From contig NZ_JTEO01000006.1 of NCBI RefSeq assembly GCF_024500045.1, positions 186,001-250,000 of the forward strand: 64,000 nucleotides of DNA, written 5' to 3'. The translations under genes were made by a program, and so were the position numbers. Source of the stretch: Methanolobus chelungpuianus (lineage in GTDB: Archaea > Halobacteriota > Methanosarcinia > Methanosarcinales > Methanosarcinaceae). Numbering within the stretch: the first letter of the stretch is position 1; each line of letters opens with the position of its first letter. Of the stretch, positions 8,479-17,133 are shown in pieces. The notes under the pieces are model-generated. The model worked only from the letters and a program-made list of their open reading frames with translations. It did no database searches and was not told the DNA's origin.

Positions 8479-10749
8479 TCAAAGTTCCTTTTCACCTTTC
8501 TGCCGGTTTCTGGAAATCACTATCAATAGTACTAGTACCAATAGGATCCCGATACTCGCTGACCAATAAAAATGATCAGGATCGCTGTCATTATCATCCA
8601 GGCTGTCAACTTCAGCAGATAGTCCGGCATCACTTACAGGTGCTATCGCTACAGTATCCCCAACATCTGTCACGGAGAGCGCATAGAGTGAGAAATGGCT
8701 TATAATTGCGCTTGCCCTGCCAGTCTCCCAGTCTACCGTTGTTTCCAGAGAGATCCAACCGTCTTCAGACGTGCAAGTGTAGATGGCAGGGGTCCTGTCT
8801 TCAAAATCTGCAGGGTTGAAGTTAATTGAGACCATTACATCCTGGCTGAATACGGTCCCTGAGGGACCGAAGTCAAAATAAAGACCTGACCTGATCAGCT
8901 CTTGAGGGGTTCCTGGGGGCAGGGAAGCAGGAACGGTTATTATAATCCGATTAACAGGATTTCCATAAGGATCAAAAGCCTGAGTGCCCCCGTAGAGCGT
9001 CAAAGTGGTTGCTGAATCTGCTGATCTCACTATGGTGTCACTGATAAGCTGCCCATTCTCTCCCAAAGGCAGGTCAGTTACCGTTCCCTGTGACCTTATT
9101 CTTGCAGTCAGGGAGCTATCGCTGGAACCAGAAGAAACAGAACTTTCAGGATTCTTGAAGAGTGCAAATGTGCCAAACTCTGAGAGATTGGCATAAACAT
9201 AATTCCCAGCAGTGTCAAGTGATGTGTTTGTAACTTCTGTCCACTCTATGCCATTTAACCTGAACAGGCCTATCGAGGATTCACCTGTGCCACTCATTCC
9301 TGAATCCTTATAATAGAATGTGACGCCCATGTCACTTGAACTGTCAATAGTTACGTATCCATTTAAATTTCTTTTCCCGGGAAGGGCCACTGAACTCATG
9401 TCATCTCCGGCTACTCCTATTTCAGAGCCATCAACTACAAATGATATTTTAGCAGCATCAGATGTCAGAACTAGCTTATCTACTATTGTATTACCTGAAT
9501 AGCGAACGTGAATGCCGTAACCAGAATTATGCGAAGCGATGCTATCGGTGAGTCTATTGCTATTTGAGGATTCAACAAAAATGCCTGTTCCGGCATTGTT
9601 ATTGGCAGTGACAGCATCAAAACTATTGAGATTGGAAGATACCAGATGCACTCCGTAATAGTTTCCTGATGCTATGACATTCCTTACAGTTGAATTATTG
9701 GTGTATGCAAGCAATATACCATCATAACCGTTTGACAGCTCGATATCCCTTACAGTAATATTTGTGGAGTTTACCAGGCACACGAGTCCTGCATCCAAGG
9801 GCACTACTGCATCCGAGCGGTTGGTCCAATAATACAGTGGCTTACCGTCGACAAGATTTGTCTGGTCTGCATCATGCATAAAATGCTCCAGATCCGAGCC
9901 GAAAACCTCAAAGTTATAGTCATTCGATAACATCCCATTGCTGATCAAAGTATAGTTGACAGAGGTCCATATAGAGATACCATATTTGTTAGAGCTGACT
10001 GTATTGTCTTTCAGGGTGATGTCACTGGAGCTACTAAGGAGAATTCCATAACAAGTATTTGAATTGGCAGTATTGTTCGTTAAAAGGTTATTATCGCTAA
10101 GATGACCTATCTGTATACCTATGTAATTGAAGCTGGCATTATTGTTTGCGAATGTATTATTGCTTGAAGAAGTAGTTAGGATAATGCCTGCATAGTTATT
10201 GCTGTTAGCAACATTGTCAGTGAAGACATTGTTATTTGAAGAATCCAGGTAAACACCTGCATAGGAATTGGAACTGAGATTGTTATTTTGAATGATATTA
10301 TTACCTGAAGATTCGAGATAAATGCCATAGTGATTTGCATTTACCTGATTTTCGGAGAAGGTGCAATTGGAAGCTGAAATCACGTAGATGCCTGCTCTTC
10401 CATAGTAGCTCCCACCTGTGATATTGAAACCCTGGATAGTGACATTGCTGGCAGTTACTTGAAGAGTATGACCGGAAGATAACGAAGGTCTAATAAGGGT
10501 ATTTGCAGAACCGTTTTCTGAAATGATAGTCAGATTTGTCTTGCTGATGATAATATCCTCGTTGTAGACACCATCGCTCACAAGAATGATGTCATCCGGG
10601 CTTGCTGCAGTGACTGCAGCGTTTATTGTAGTGTAATCCTTATCACTTGGTCCGACAGTAATCGTTGCAGCAGATACGGTTTCAAGGCAAAAGAACAATA
10701 TCAATAATGTGACCAACCTTTTTAAGCCAGATTTGTTTATCCAAGCCAT
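8479..10749 (-). CDS. Secreted NosD-like right-handed beta-helix surface protein, C-terminally anchored
   Basis: 756 residues. It begins with a signal peptide (LVTLLILFFCLETVSA). A parallel beta-helix follows, with about 20 imperfect turns of the NNNxFxxNxxxxNxxxGIYLxSSxN kind typical of NosD/pectate-lyase-like repeats, interrupted once by a short loop (DQTNLVDGKPLYYWTNRSD). Residues about 560-700 form one or two beta-sandwich domains that end in HFSLYALSV. An acidic linker and a single membrane helix (IGILLVLVLLIVIS) with basic NRQKGEK anchor it to the membrane. Many NxS/T sequons suit S-layer-type glycosylation. Its role is probably cell-surface carbohydrate binding or adhesion. A long A+T-rich promoter region precedes it. 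Confidence 0.85.
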   Translation of the reverse strand: MAWINKSGLKRLVTLLILFFCLETVSAATITVGPSDKDYTTINAAVTAASPDDIILVSDGVYNEDIIISKTNLTIISENGSANTLIRPSLSSGHTLQVTASNVTIQGFNITGGSYYGRAGIYVISASNCTFSENQVNANHYGIYLESSGNNIIQNNNLSSNSYAGVYLDSSNNNVFTDNVANSNNYAGIILTTSSSNNTFANNNASFNYIGIQIGHLSDNNLLTNNTANSNTCYGILLSSSSDITLKDNTVSSNKYGISIWTSVNYTLISNGMLSNDYNFEVFGSDLEHFMHDADQTNLVDGKPLYYWTNRSDAVVPLDAGLVCLVNSTNITVRDIELSNGYDGILLAYTNNSTVRNVIASGNYYGVHLVSSNLNSFDAVTANNNAGTGIFVESSNSNRLTDSIASHNSGYGIHVRYSGNTIVDKLVLTSDAAKISFVVDGSEIGVAGDDMSSVALPGKRNLNGYVTIDSSSDMGVTFYYKDSGMSGTGESSIGLFRLNGIEWTEVTNTSLDTAGNYVYANLSEFGTFALFKNPESSVSSGSSDSSLTARIRSQGTVTDLPLGENGQLISDTIVRSADSATTLTLYGGTQAFDPYGNPVNRIIITVPASLPPGTPQELIRSGLYFDFGPSGTVFSQDVMVSINFNPADFEDRTPAIYTCTSEDGWISLETTVDWETGRASAIISHFSLYALSVTDVGDTVAIAPVSDAGLSAEVDSLDDNDSDPDHFYWSASIGILLVLVLLIVISRNRQKGEKEL

Positions 10750-11034
10750 TCAATTCACCTATTAGAAGTAGGTGAATATAATCACCGACATAGATATACT
10801 TATTTAATATATTATTTTCTCAAATACTTAAAAATTATAAGAGTTTAACCATAACAGAAATAAAACAGGAGAAGAAAAGGCACGTGCACTTGTACAAAAA
10901 GGTGGTTGGTATGCCAGCTAGTGCTAAAGACATGCTTCTGCCGCATATCATCGTGCTCTGTTCAGGAGATTGGCAAAGTCTTATTTAAGTCTTCTTAAAT
11001 TATTCTACAGTTTAGACGACTGTTTACCGGACAG

Positions 11035-11769
11035 CTATAAAGCCAAGCCAAGCAGCCATCTTGTAACGATGCCCACAAGCACTGCAGCAGTGAAGCTCAG
11101 GAGAGTGCCTATCAGTATATATTCACTAACTCTCCTGTCCGTGGTGAACCTGAATATAGACTTTGCAGCAACGAGAAGACCTATTGCCTGATACTGGTCA
11201 AGCAGCACAAAGGTCAGGATCAGGAACCGCTCCAGGCGGCCTATCCACAGGCCCGCGTTCAACAGGCCTGCATCCTCGGTCCCTTCCTTGTCACTGTGCC
11301 AGGGCCCGGTGAATTTACCAATAATGATCCCACATGGCCATATAACGACCACGTAGGCAACAAGCAGTATCCATAACCCTGCCCCGGCAAGAGGCAGCAA
11401 GATGGCTTCCGGGATAGACAGCGCGCCTGTGAAACCCGAGATCACAGCCCATAAGGCAAGGATTGTGAATAGATGGGCCACCTGGTCCAGAACGAACCAT
11501 TTGAGGTTGTCCTTGCGGCTGGATTTGAAGCCATCGATCAATATGTGCAAAGCCGCGTATGCCGCGAACAGCCAGGCATAACCGAAGGCTCCTGAAAGTA
11601 CGTATGCAAGCATTCCCGCCAGCAGGCCATGTACGTAAAGCCATCCGGAGCGCCATTTGTTCTCAAAGCGATCACTCACCATGGACCCTGTCTGGAACAC
11701 AAAATCGGCAAGCAGATGTGCAAGAATGAGTCTTGCCAACAGCGATATGTTCAGATAATCCAGGTCCAT
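11035..11769 (-). CDS. DUF3307 integral membrane protein
   Basis: About 244 residues with roughly six membrane helices. The N-terminal part has the DUF3307 hallmarks: LARLILAHLLADFVFQTGSM, the HG pair in LYVHGLLAGM, and ALHILIDGFKSSR followed by FVLDQVAHLFTI, where conserved His and Asp lie inside helices. The function of the family is unknown. ATG 11769 is preferred over an upstream GTG at 11778. It lies 27 bp downstream of a SatD gene on the same strand, and this gene pair recurs in bacteria and archaea, so the two probably form one operon and one pathway. Confidence 0.8.
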   Translation of the reverse strand: MDLDYLNISLLARLILAHLLADFVFQTGSMVSDRFENKWRSGWLYVHGLLAGMLAYVLSGAFGYAWLFAAYAALHILIDGFKSSRKDNLKWFVLDQVAHLFTILALWAVISGFTGALSIPEAILLPLAGAGLWILLVAYVVVIWPCGIIIGKFTGPWHSDKEGTEDAGLLNAGLWIGRLERFLILTFVLLDQYQAIGLLVAAKSIFRFTTDRRVSEYILIGTLLSFTAAVLVGIVTRWLLGLAL

Positions 11770-11796
11770 CAATATCACTTCTTATGCGGGTATCCC

Positions 11797-12486
11797 TTAT
11801 TGATCACTTCTTAGAAAGATATCCGGATATTTAAATAAGTTCTCGTAGTTAGCGATAAACTTTTTCACAGCATCAAAGCCTGCTGCCTTCAGGCTCTGGG
11901 AAACAGCGGACTGGGATTTCCTATGGCGGGCAGCTATTTCTTCCTGGGTTGAGCCCGAAAGCTTTTCCATTATCAGCTCTTTCTGAATACCTGTCCACCT
12001 GCCGTAAATGAGATCAAAGAACGCACACTGGGTTTCAAGCATCATGTTCAGTGCCGGACCCTGGGTGCTTATCAGCAGGCTTTGCTCTTTTTGTTTCATA
12101 CTGTCGAGCATTTTCCCTGAAAGCCTGAAAGCCGTTCCATCTGCCTCTCCTACATTGCCGGAAGGGGGAATATAGCCAACGGTCCCGATCCCTATTGAGA
12201 TCCTTGCAGAAAGGCCTTTCTCCTTAGCAGACAGATCAAGCATCAGCGACAGTAATACGGACAAGAGCAGGGCGCGTTCCGGCCGGGCAATAACTACCTG
12301 AAAACTGTCCCCTCTGAAGATTTCAAATGGCAGGAGAACAGTATCCTGAAGATGTAATTGCTCCCCTATCGACCCGAAGGACTCGCGCAGGCTGGAAAGT
12401 ACGGATTCCCTGTCCTGATATTCCAGTTCCGAGGACTTTACAAGATCCCCTGTTATGACTGCGCACAAATCATTTTTATGCATCAT
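11797..12486 (-). CDS. SatD-family protein with C-terminal helix-turn-helix
   Basis: 229 residues. The start AVITGDLVKSS and the central GDSFQVVIARPERAL and RISIGIGTVGYIP match the SatD family, whose fold is related to nucleotide cyclase-like domains. Residues about 170-215 form a sigma-70-like or ArsR-like helix-turn-helix (GSTQEEIAARHRKSQSAVSQ). This suggests a DNA-binding regulator that senses an unknown signal. It is the first gene of an apparent operon with the DUF3307 gene. Directly upstream are three equally spaced repeats that may be its own binding sites. Two tandem ATG codons (12486 and 12483) are possible starts. Confidence 0.75.
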   Translation of the reverse strand: MMHKNDLCAVITGDLVKSSELEYQDRESVLSSLRESFGSIGEQLHLQDTVLLPFEIFRGDSFQVVIARPERALLLSVLLSLMLDLSAKEKGLSARISIGIGTVGYIPPSGNVGEADGTAFRLSGKMLDSMKQKEQSLLISTQGPALNMMLETQCAFFDLIYGRWTGIQKELIMEKLSGSTQEEIAARHRKSQSAVSQSLKAAGFDAVKKFIANYENLFKYPDIFLRSDQ

Positions 12487-12519
12487 TTTACAATTCCATC
12501 CGATCGTTCATGGACTCGA

Positions 12520-12606
12520 GAACTTATATTAAGTAATTATTAGTTGTTAAGCTTATATTATAAGTTTATCGGCTGTAAAGCTTATATTTTCCGGTAAAAG
12601 ATATAA
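12520..12606 (-). repeat. Three direct repeats with exact 29-bp period upstream of satD
   Basis: The element AARCTTATATT occurs at 12520-12530 (one mismatch at the edge), 12549-12559 and 12578-12588, that is, at intervals of exactly 29 bp. A reversed partner (AGATATAAGTT) follows near 12600. The array sits between the start of satD and the end of sfsA, both on the minus strand, so it occupies the satD promoter. The equal spacing, near three helical turns, suits cooperative regulator binding on one DNA face. On the minus strand each unit reads AATATAAGCTT, so one or more copies may also serve as a TATA box. Confidence 0.55.
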
Positions 12607-12626
12607 GTTAGCGCCCAGCTAAATCG

Positions 12627-13373
12627 CTAAGGAGGGCAGACAGGGAGCTGTTTGCAAAAACATATAATCCCTGCCTTAAAAGCAAACAGCAAAGGGAACA
12701 CAGCAACACCCGATCCAATTGCCCTGCTGAACACCTCTGAGAACTCAGGATCTATTATTTCATTGGCTTTGAAACATTCAGCTTCAGGCCTGAAGATAAG
12801 TACAAGCATGGCGGCTTCATGACCTTCAGCCCTTGCTTTTACAAGCTCTTCGACGTGACGCCTCCCACGTGTAGTGGGCGCATCCGGAAAAGAGGCTACC
12901 CCGCCTTCTGCCAGCGTGCATCCTTTAACCTCTACCCATATATCCTTCCCATCCTTCCGAAGAAGATAGTCAAGCCTGCTGCTCCCATACTTCTGCTCCA
13001 GCAGGATGCTGTCACAATCACTCAGCAGATCCACGATACCATTTTCTATCACCCATCGTGATATCTGCCCGTGAAAAGAGGAGTTGATCAGTATCCAGTC
13101 ATCTGAAACCTTACCTGCTATCAGGTCCCATCCGGTCTTCCTCTTCAGGCCTGTCGCTTTTCTCAGGAGGACACTGCTCCCCGGATAGAGTATGTCCGTG
13201 AGCCTCCCAGGGTCATGCACATGAGCTTTTACATGCTCCCTTACCCCTCCGGTGCCCAACTCAACAATGGCAAGGAACCTGTTGGGCCTTGCTATGAGCG
13301 TACCCTGGACATCTGTACGGATGTGGATGACTTCGGTCTGATATCTGGCAGAATGAATCCTTTTATCTGTCAT
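12627..13373 (-). CDS. sfsA: SfsA family DNA-binding/nuclease protein
   Basis: 248 residues with the family blocks in order: RFLAIVELG, AHVHDPGRLTDIL, LINSSFHGQISRWVIE, SRLDYLLRKDGKDIWVEVKG and VASFPDAPTTRGRRHVEEL. The acidic and Lys residues of the RLDY and EVKG blocks form a restriction-nuclease-like active site. SfsA was named for sugar fermentation stimulation in E. coli; its biochemical role in archaea is not settled. ATG 13373 has GGATGA 6 bp upstream, better than GTG 13379. The C-terminal end (after FAFKAG) has a short Cys-containing tail of about 14 residues, a little longer than usual. Confidence 0.9.
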   Translation of the reverse strand: MTDKRIHSARYQTEVIHIRTDVQGTLIARPNRFLAIVELGTGGVREHVKAHVHDPGRLTDILYPGSSVLLRKATGLKRKTGWDLIAGKVSDDWILINSSFHGQISRWVIENGIVDLLSDCDSILLEQKYGSSRLDYLLRKDGKDIWVEVKGCTLAEGGVASFPDAPTTRGRRHVEELVKARAEGHEAAMLVLIFRPEAECFKANEIIDPEFSEVFSRAIGSGVAVFPLLFAFKAGIICFCKQLPVCPP

Positions 13374-13397
13374 GGGCACTCATCCAAAGATCATAAC

Positions 13398-13631
13398 TCA
13401 CCGGCCAGCCCGGATATGAGAATCAAGATATATTGCCACTGCACGGGCATATTCTCCTGCAAGGTGATGCTGATACAACCTGTAGGTAAAGAGTCCTTTT
13501 GTCCCATCGTGGAAGCCCATTCCCCCTGTACAGGTAACTGGCAGCCGTTTATGCCGTCCGGTGAGAATACGACTACTTCCCATATAGATATGGCTGAACA
13601 CAATAAAAGACATTGCAACAAATAGGATCAT
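13398..13631 (-). CDS. Possible small membrane protein upstream of sfsA
   Basis: 77 residues starting MILFVAMSFIVFSHIYMG, which would be a signal anchor or membrane helix, followed by a soluble tail with LYQHHLAGEYARAVAIYLDS that looks helical. It ends about 24 bp before the sfsA start on the same strand, as an operon partner would. No clear RBS is visible and I do not recognise a family. Another reading frame in the same stretch gives a similar-length hypothetical protein, so the choice is uncertain. Confidence 0.35.
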   Translation of the reverse strand: MILFVAMSFIVFSHIYMGSSRILTGRHKRLPVTCTGGMGFHDGTKGLFTYRLYQHHLAGEYARAVAIYLDSHIRAGR

Positions 13632-13643
13632 GATCGAGCTCAA

Positions 13644-14244
13644 GTCCTTTAAAACAAGAAAAGATTGATTGCGCAGCAGCAGAAAATTCTAGAATGAAAA
13701 GAATAAAAAAAGGATAGGAAAAGGACAAGAGAATAAAAACAATACAGGGAGCACAGGAAAGATCAAATAATAGAATTTACGTTATTCTGTTTTTTCCTGT
13801 GGGGGTGACTGTCGCTGGTTGGTGCACTGAGGATGCACTTGTGAAAGTAGCCGAAATGCATACGGCAATAACGCTTCCCTGCTGTATCAGATCAGCCTTG
13901 ACTTTCACTTGCGGAGTAGAATCCTGTCTTTCGTTGTTCCTGGCAGGATGCTTATCCCGGCAGTCCCATGCGAATAGAACTGCAATTGAGGATAAGTGTC
14001 CATCTTACTTAACATAACCGATGATTATTCAAAAGCAGTTGCCTTTTATTATCAAGACGTTAGAATTTAGGTATAGGGCTGCTGAAAAATATTAACTGCA
14101 TCAATCTGTCGGAAGAAAGAATCTTTTTGTTGACTGAACTTTAATTGCAGACTTAAATTTAATTTAGCAAGCCATCCAGGAAAGAATCTTCTGTCAACTC
14201 GGGAAAAATGCCCTGCACAGGAAATAAAGATTATCGGTGGGAAC
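13644..14244. other. Intergenic region without a convincing gene
   Basis: The first 150 bp are very A-rich on the plus strand. Between about 13790 and 14018 both strands carry short open frames: a plus frame rich in cysteine, and a minus frame broken near 13920 that reads KVKADLIQQGSVIAVCISAT. None has an RBS and a recognisable family. This may be a decayed gene. The segment 14020-14244 shows nothing definite. Confidence 0.4.
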
Positions 14245-14256
14245 GTTTTTTATATG
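14245..14256 (+). promoter_or_regulatory. TATA-box-like element before the candidate RNA
   Basis: TTTTTTATATGA resembles the archaeal TATA element. Initiation would be expected about 25 bp downstream, near 14275-14282, which is where the structured region starts. Confidence 0.35.
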
Positions 14257-14274
14257 AAAAGGTCAGTCTTAGGC

Positions 14275-14420
14275 TCAGATCTGAACAAGGTAGTATGAGG
14301 CGCCTGGAAACCACCACGCTTTAAGGCGCCTCTTTCCTTACGAATCCGAAATATTCCCCAATATTTCTTCTTAGGTTTGCGAGTGTCCCTTACTCGCAAT
14401 ACCTAGTAGGCATTTTTTGT
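14275..14420 (+). ncRNA. Candidate structured small RNA of unknown family
   Basis: The region has no open frame of useful length but contains two strong hairpins. The first pairs GAGGCGCC (14297-14304) with GGCGCCTC (14325-14332) around a 20-nt loop. The second pairs TTGCGAGT (14377-14384) with ACTCGCAA (14392-14399) around a 7-nt loop and is extended by TAGGT with ACCTA across a one-base bulge. A run of six T at 14413-14418 follows the second stem, as in an intrinsic terminator. With the upstream TATA-like element this looks like a free-standing transcription unit of about 140 nt. I see no tRNA, box C/D, SRP or RNase P features. The start point is an estimate. Confidence 0.45.
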
Positions 14421-14579
14421 ATATAACATGATTTGTTCTTAATTCTGCGAACTATATTATATTTCGGTCACAACTGATTATTTAGCGGCATTATAATTTC
14501 AGTTGCTTTTGAAATGATCTTGTCTCAGATACAATGATCAGGATACCTGAGCATGAGCTGAAACATATATTCAGACCAT

Positions 14580-15479
14580 TCACAGAGCGCTGATCTGATT
14601 TCCCTCGTATGCCCTTTGCAATTCCGCAATATCGAACTTTTTCATCTTAAGGAACGCTTCTGTTACCCTTGCCAGTTTTTCCGCATCCTGGGTCTTCATC
14701 ATCTCATCCATCACGGCGGGAACGATCTGCCATGAAACCCCGAACCGGTCCTTGAGCCAGCCGCACTGCTCGGCTTCAGGAACAGCCGACAGTTTACCCC
14801 AGTAGTGGTCGATCTCTTCCTGATCCTTGCAGTACACCATAAGGGAGATCGCTTCGTTGAATGTGAAACCGTGCGCATAAGCACTGTCCATAGCCGCAAA
14901 TTCCTGTCCCTCGAGGGTGAATGAGGCATGCTTTATTGTTCCTTCCCTGTCAGGCTCCTCACCTTTACCATACCTGAGGATATTGCCAATTTTTGCATTA
15001 TGGAACACGGAAGCATAGTAATTGATGGCCTTTTCCGCGTTCCCGCTCTGATCGCCGGTGAACAGGAGAGTCGGGGTAATCCTCTGTGCTATTTCAGTGT
15101 CGCCTTTGAACATTATCTGCCACGAAAGACCGTACTTATCCTCAGTCCACCCATACCTTTCACTGAAAGGATACGCGCCTAAAGGCATGAGCGCATTGCC
15201 TCCTTCGGACAGTCTTTTCCAGAGCGTATCCACTTCGTCCTTCGTGTCGCAGGCAACAAGGAATGATATGCTAGGATTGAACCTGAAGAGAGGATCTGCT
15301 GACAGAAGCATGAATTCCTGTCCTGCCAGCTCAATGGCAACTGTTTCCGCGGTCCCGGAAGGAGTATCAGGGAGAACGGTCCTGTTTTTGACCCTTGAGT
15401 TCCCGAAAAGGGAAGTGTAGAATTCTGCAGCTTCAACGGCCTCTTTGTCAAACCATAGATGTGGAACTATCTTTTGCAT
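14580..15479 (-). CDS. Tandem VOC (PhnB-like glyoxalase-fold) protein
   Basis: 299 residues made of two PhnB-type VOC domains, about 1-130 and 135-260. Both have the typical openings ([20 protein letters not shown], and [20 protein letters not shown]) and endings ([11 protein letters not shown], and [11 protein letters not shown]). The family (3-demethylubiquinone methyltransferase-like, a misleading name) has many duplicated members of unknown substrate. About 40 extra C-terminal residues form a helical tail. ATG 15479 is preceded by GGTGATC 3-4 bp away, a strong match to the archaeal 16S rRNA tail, and excludes the 20 upstream in-frame codons. Confidence 0.85.
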   Translation of the reverse strand: MQKIVPHLWFDKEAVEAAEFYTSLFGNSRVKNRTVLPDTPSGTAETVAIELAGQEFMLLSADPLFRFNPSISFLVACDTKDEVDTLWKRLSEGGNALMPLGAYPFSERYGWTEDKYGLSWQIMFKGDTEIAQRITPTLLFTGDQSGNAEKAINYYASVFHNAKIGNILRYGKGEEPDREGTIKHASFTLEGQEFAAMDSAYAHGFTFNEAISLMVYCKDQEEIDHYWGKLSAVPEAEQCGWLKDRFGVSWQIVPAVMDEMMKTQDAEKLARVTEAFLKMKKFDIAELQRAYEGNQISAL

Positions 15480-15698
15480 GCTGATCACCATTCTTACATT
15501 AAAAGCTGCAGTTATTGTATAAAGTGATGAAGGAAACAATGGTGATATGGATTGATTTCAGTTGAGCATTGTATTCAAATCTGACTACATATAAAGGGTC
15601 TCTAACTATTTGAGTCACCTCCATAGAAATCCTCCTTGAATCTATCCGTTTTTGAAATTATAGTAAAGTCCGGTTTTCTATAGGCCATGTCCAGATGA

Positions 15699-15710
15699 TT
15701 TATATAAATA
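15699..15710 (+). promoter_or_regulatory. TATA box for a leaderless small membrane gene
   Basis: TTTATATAAATA is a near-consensus archaeal TATA box. It lies about 25-30 bp before the ATG at 15729, so the transcript would begin at or next to the start codon. Confidence 0.5.
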
Positions 15711-15728
15711 TAAAATATATAAGTATAC

Positions 15729-15929
15729 ATGCAACCTTTTCAATCGTATACATTTACTTGGTGGCAAATAGGGATGTTTAAGCTTGCACTCCTCGCTATC
15801 GGCGTTGCTGTTGGTGCTTACTGGGACGATTTTTTTAGTAGATATTTAATAGCTTTAATTGCCATTGCAGTAATCACGAGTGCATACATAGCATACATAT
15901 CATTGAAACAGGCTAATCTGAGTAGCTGA
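15729..15929 (+). CDS. Small two-helix membrane protein
   Basis: 66 residues: a short aromatic N-terminus (QSYTFTWWQIGMFK), helix one LALLAIGVAVGAYW, a DDFFSRY turn, and helix two LIALIAIAVITSAYIAYISL. No RBS is visible, and the TATA box spacing indicates a leaderless mRNA. The hydrophobic pattern and conserved-looking WWQIGMFK opening suggest a real gene. The function is unknown; it is not adjacent to a same-strand partner. Confidence 0.6.
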   Translation: MQPFQSYTFTWWQIGMFKLALLAIGVAVGAYWDDFFSRYLIALIAIAVITSAYIAYISLKQANLSS

Positions 15930-16111
15930 CACCTTTTTTCAGAAGAGCTCTTCTCATTTTTAATCAATTGCCGAAAATAGGCATGTTTTAAAATATTATT
16001 GATTACGCTACATGACATTAGGACATAATTCAAACTCTAATCCATATATGCTGATCTTAATAGGTTTTCTACAGAGCCAAGATAATCTAATTCATAAAAA
16101 ACTAGTAAAAA

Positions 16112-16197
16112 CGCTGAGGGGGAGGTTCGAACTCCCGCAGCGCGTGAGCACTACCGGTTTTCAAGACCGGCGCCGTGGACCACTTGGCTACCTCAGC
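16112..16197 (-). tRNA. tRNA-Ser (anticodon TGA)
   Basis: On the minus strand the acceptor stem GCTGAGG pairs with CCTCAGC. The D arm contains AGCCAAGTGGTC, and the anticodon loop CTTGAAA lies between GCCGGT and ACCGGT and gives anticodon TGA. A long variable arm follows (GTGCTC ACGC GCTGCG region), as expected for serine, and the T arm has GGTTCGAAC-type loop GTTCGAACC. The discriminator base is G, as in serine tRNAs. CCA is not encoded. Confidence 0.93.
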
Positions 16198-16302
16198 ATA
16201 TTGGATTGTGGATGGTTCCTTAATAGCGGATTCAGATATAAGGCTTTTGATACTAAAACGATGTGGGAGATGTTGAATAAAGAATGAAGGGAGAGGGAGG
16301 GT

Positions 16303-17046
16303 TTATTCCTCGCTCTCTGTGGTCCCAGCTGCTTCCTCGGCGGGTGCTTCCTCTGTTGGCGGGACGTAGGGGTGCTTCTCTACGTACTCGAGGTGGGGGA
16401 TGCCGAGCCTTTCGATAAGTTCGCTGGCTATGTTCATCTTGCTGACAAGCCATCTCTGGTTGAAGCTGAGCTCGAGGGGTGTGACGATGCGGATAAGGTC
16501 GTCAGTGACCTCTGCCTCGATGTCGGTAACGCCGGTGTAGAGAGCGATGAGACCCTTGACCTTCTGGAGCTTGTCCTCGATCTTCTCTTCGATGGTGTAC
16601 TCGTACTCGACTTCCTTGCCTGCAAGGGCGTGGTTGAAGTCAACACGGACCCTGCGGCCAATGATCTGGGCGATGACTCCGCGCTTGCCGTTAACTTCCA
16701 CAGGCATGCCGGGGTATGGGTTCTTGCCCTTGAGCTGGTCGCCGAGCTTGGTCACGGACATGGTCTCTACAAGAGCAGGGTTGTGCTTACCGAAAGCCTT
16801 CTCAGGAGGAACGGTCAGAGTGCCGGAATATCCTGGTTCCTTGCCCACGAAGTCCTCGTCAAGGCCCTTGATGGTCTGGCCTGAGCCGACAACGATGATG
16901 TCCCCGCCGTAAACGCCGCGAGGGTTGAAAATACCGTTGTCCTTTGCAAGCTGCTCGTCGGTTGTGTCGAAAACCATGCCGTCACTGAACTTTCCAGTGT
17001 ATTTTATTCTAATGAAATCGCCTTTCTCGATTGCCAAATTGATCAA
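16303..17046 (-). CDS. FKBP-type peptidyl-prolyl isomerase, long archaeal (SlyD-like) form
   Basis: 247 residues. The FKBP part (about 7-150) starts KGDFIRIKYTGKFSDGMVFD and includes VVGSGQTIKGLDEDFVGKEP. An insert-in-flap chaperone domain is present (PEKAFGKHNPALVETMS to VDFNHALAGKEVEYEYTIEE). A C-terminal domain of about 80 residues is typical for the archaeal 26-kDa class. The protein ends in an acidic Ala/Glu tail. It would assist folding by cis-trans isomerisation of proline bonds and holdase activity. The start is uncertain: no ATG lies near the N-terminus, so TTG at 17046 or 17037 must be used. Confidence 0.9.
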   Translation of the reverse strand: MINLAIEKGDFIRIKYTGKFSDGMVFDTTDEQLAKDNGIFNPRGVYGGDIIVVGSGQTIKGLDEDFVGKEPGYSGTLTVPPEKAFGKHNPALVETMSVTKLGDQLKGKNPYPGMPVEVNGKRGVIAQIIGRRVRVDFNHALAGKEVEYEYTIEEKIEDKLQKVKGLIALYTGVTDIEAEVTDDLIRIVTPLELSFNQRWLVSKMNIASELIERLGIPHLEYVEKHPYVPPTEEAPAEEAAGTTESEE

Positions 17047-17133
17047 CTCAGTTAATTGGTTACTGCTCTATGAATAGAATTACCTGCACGCTATACTCAT
17101 ATTTCTTTAAGAACCTTTTGGCAGTCAGGACAT

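Noticed and set aside
10880-10987. Plus-strand frame that reads HLYKKVVGMPASAKDMLLPH before a stop
   Set aside because: About 34 codons, no RBS, no family resemblance; treated as chance within a 285-bp gap.
13799-14017. Cys-rich plus-strand frame of 72 codons
   Set aside because: No RBS, and the opposite strand holds an equally open frame; the cysteines have no regular spacing.
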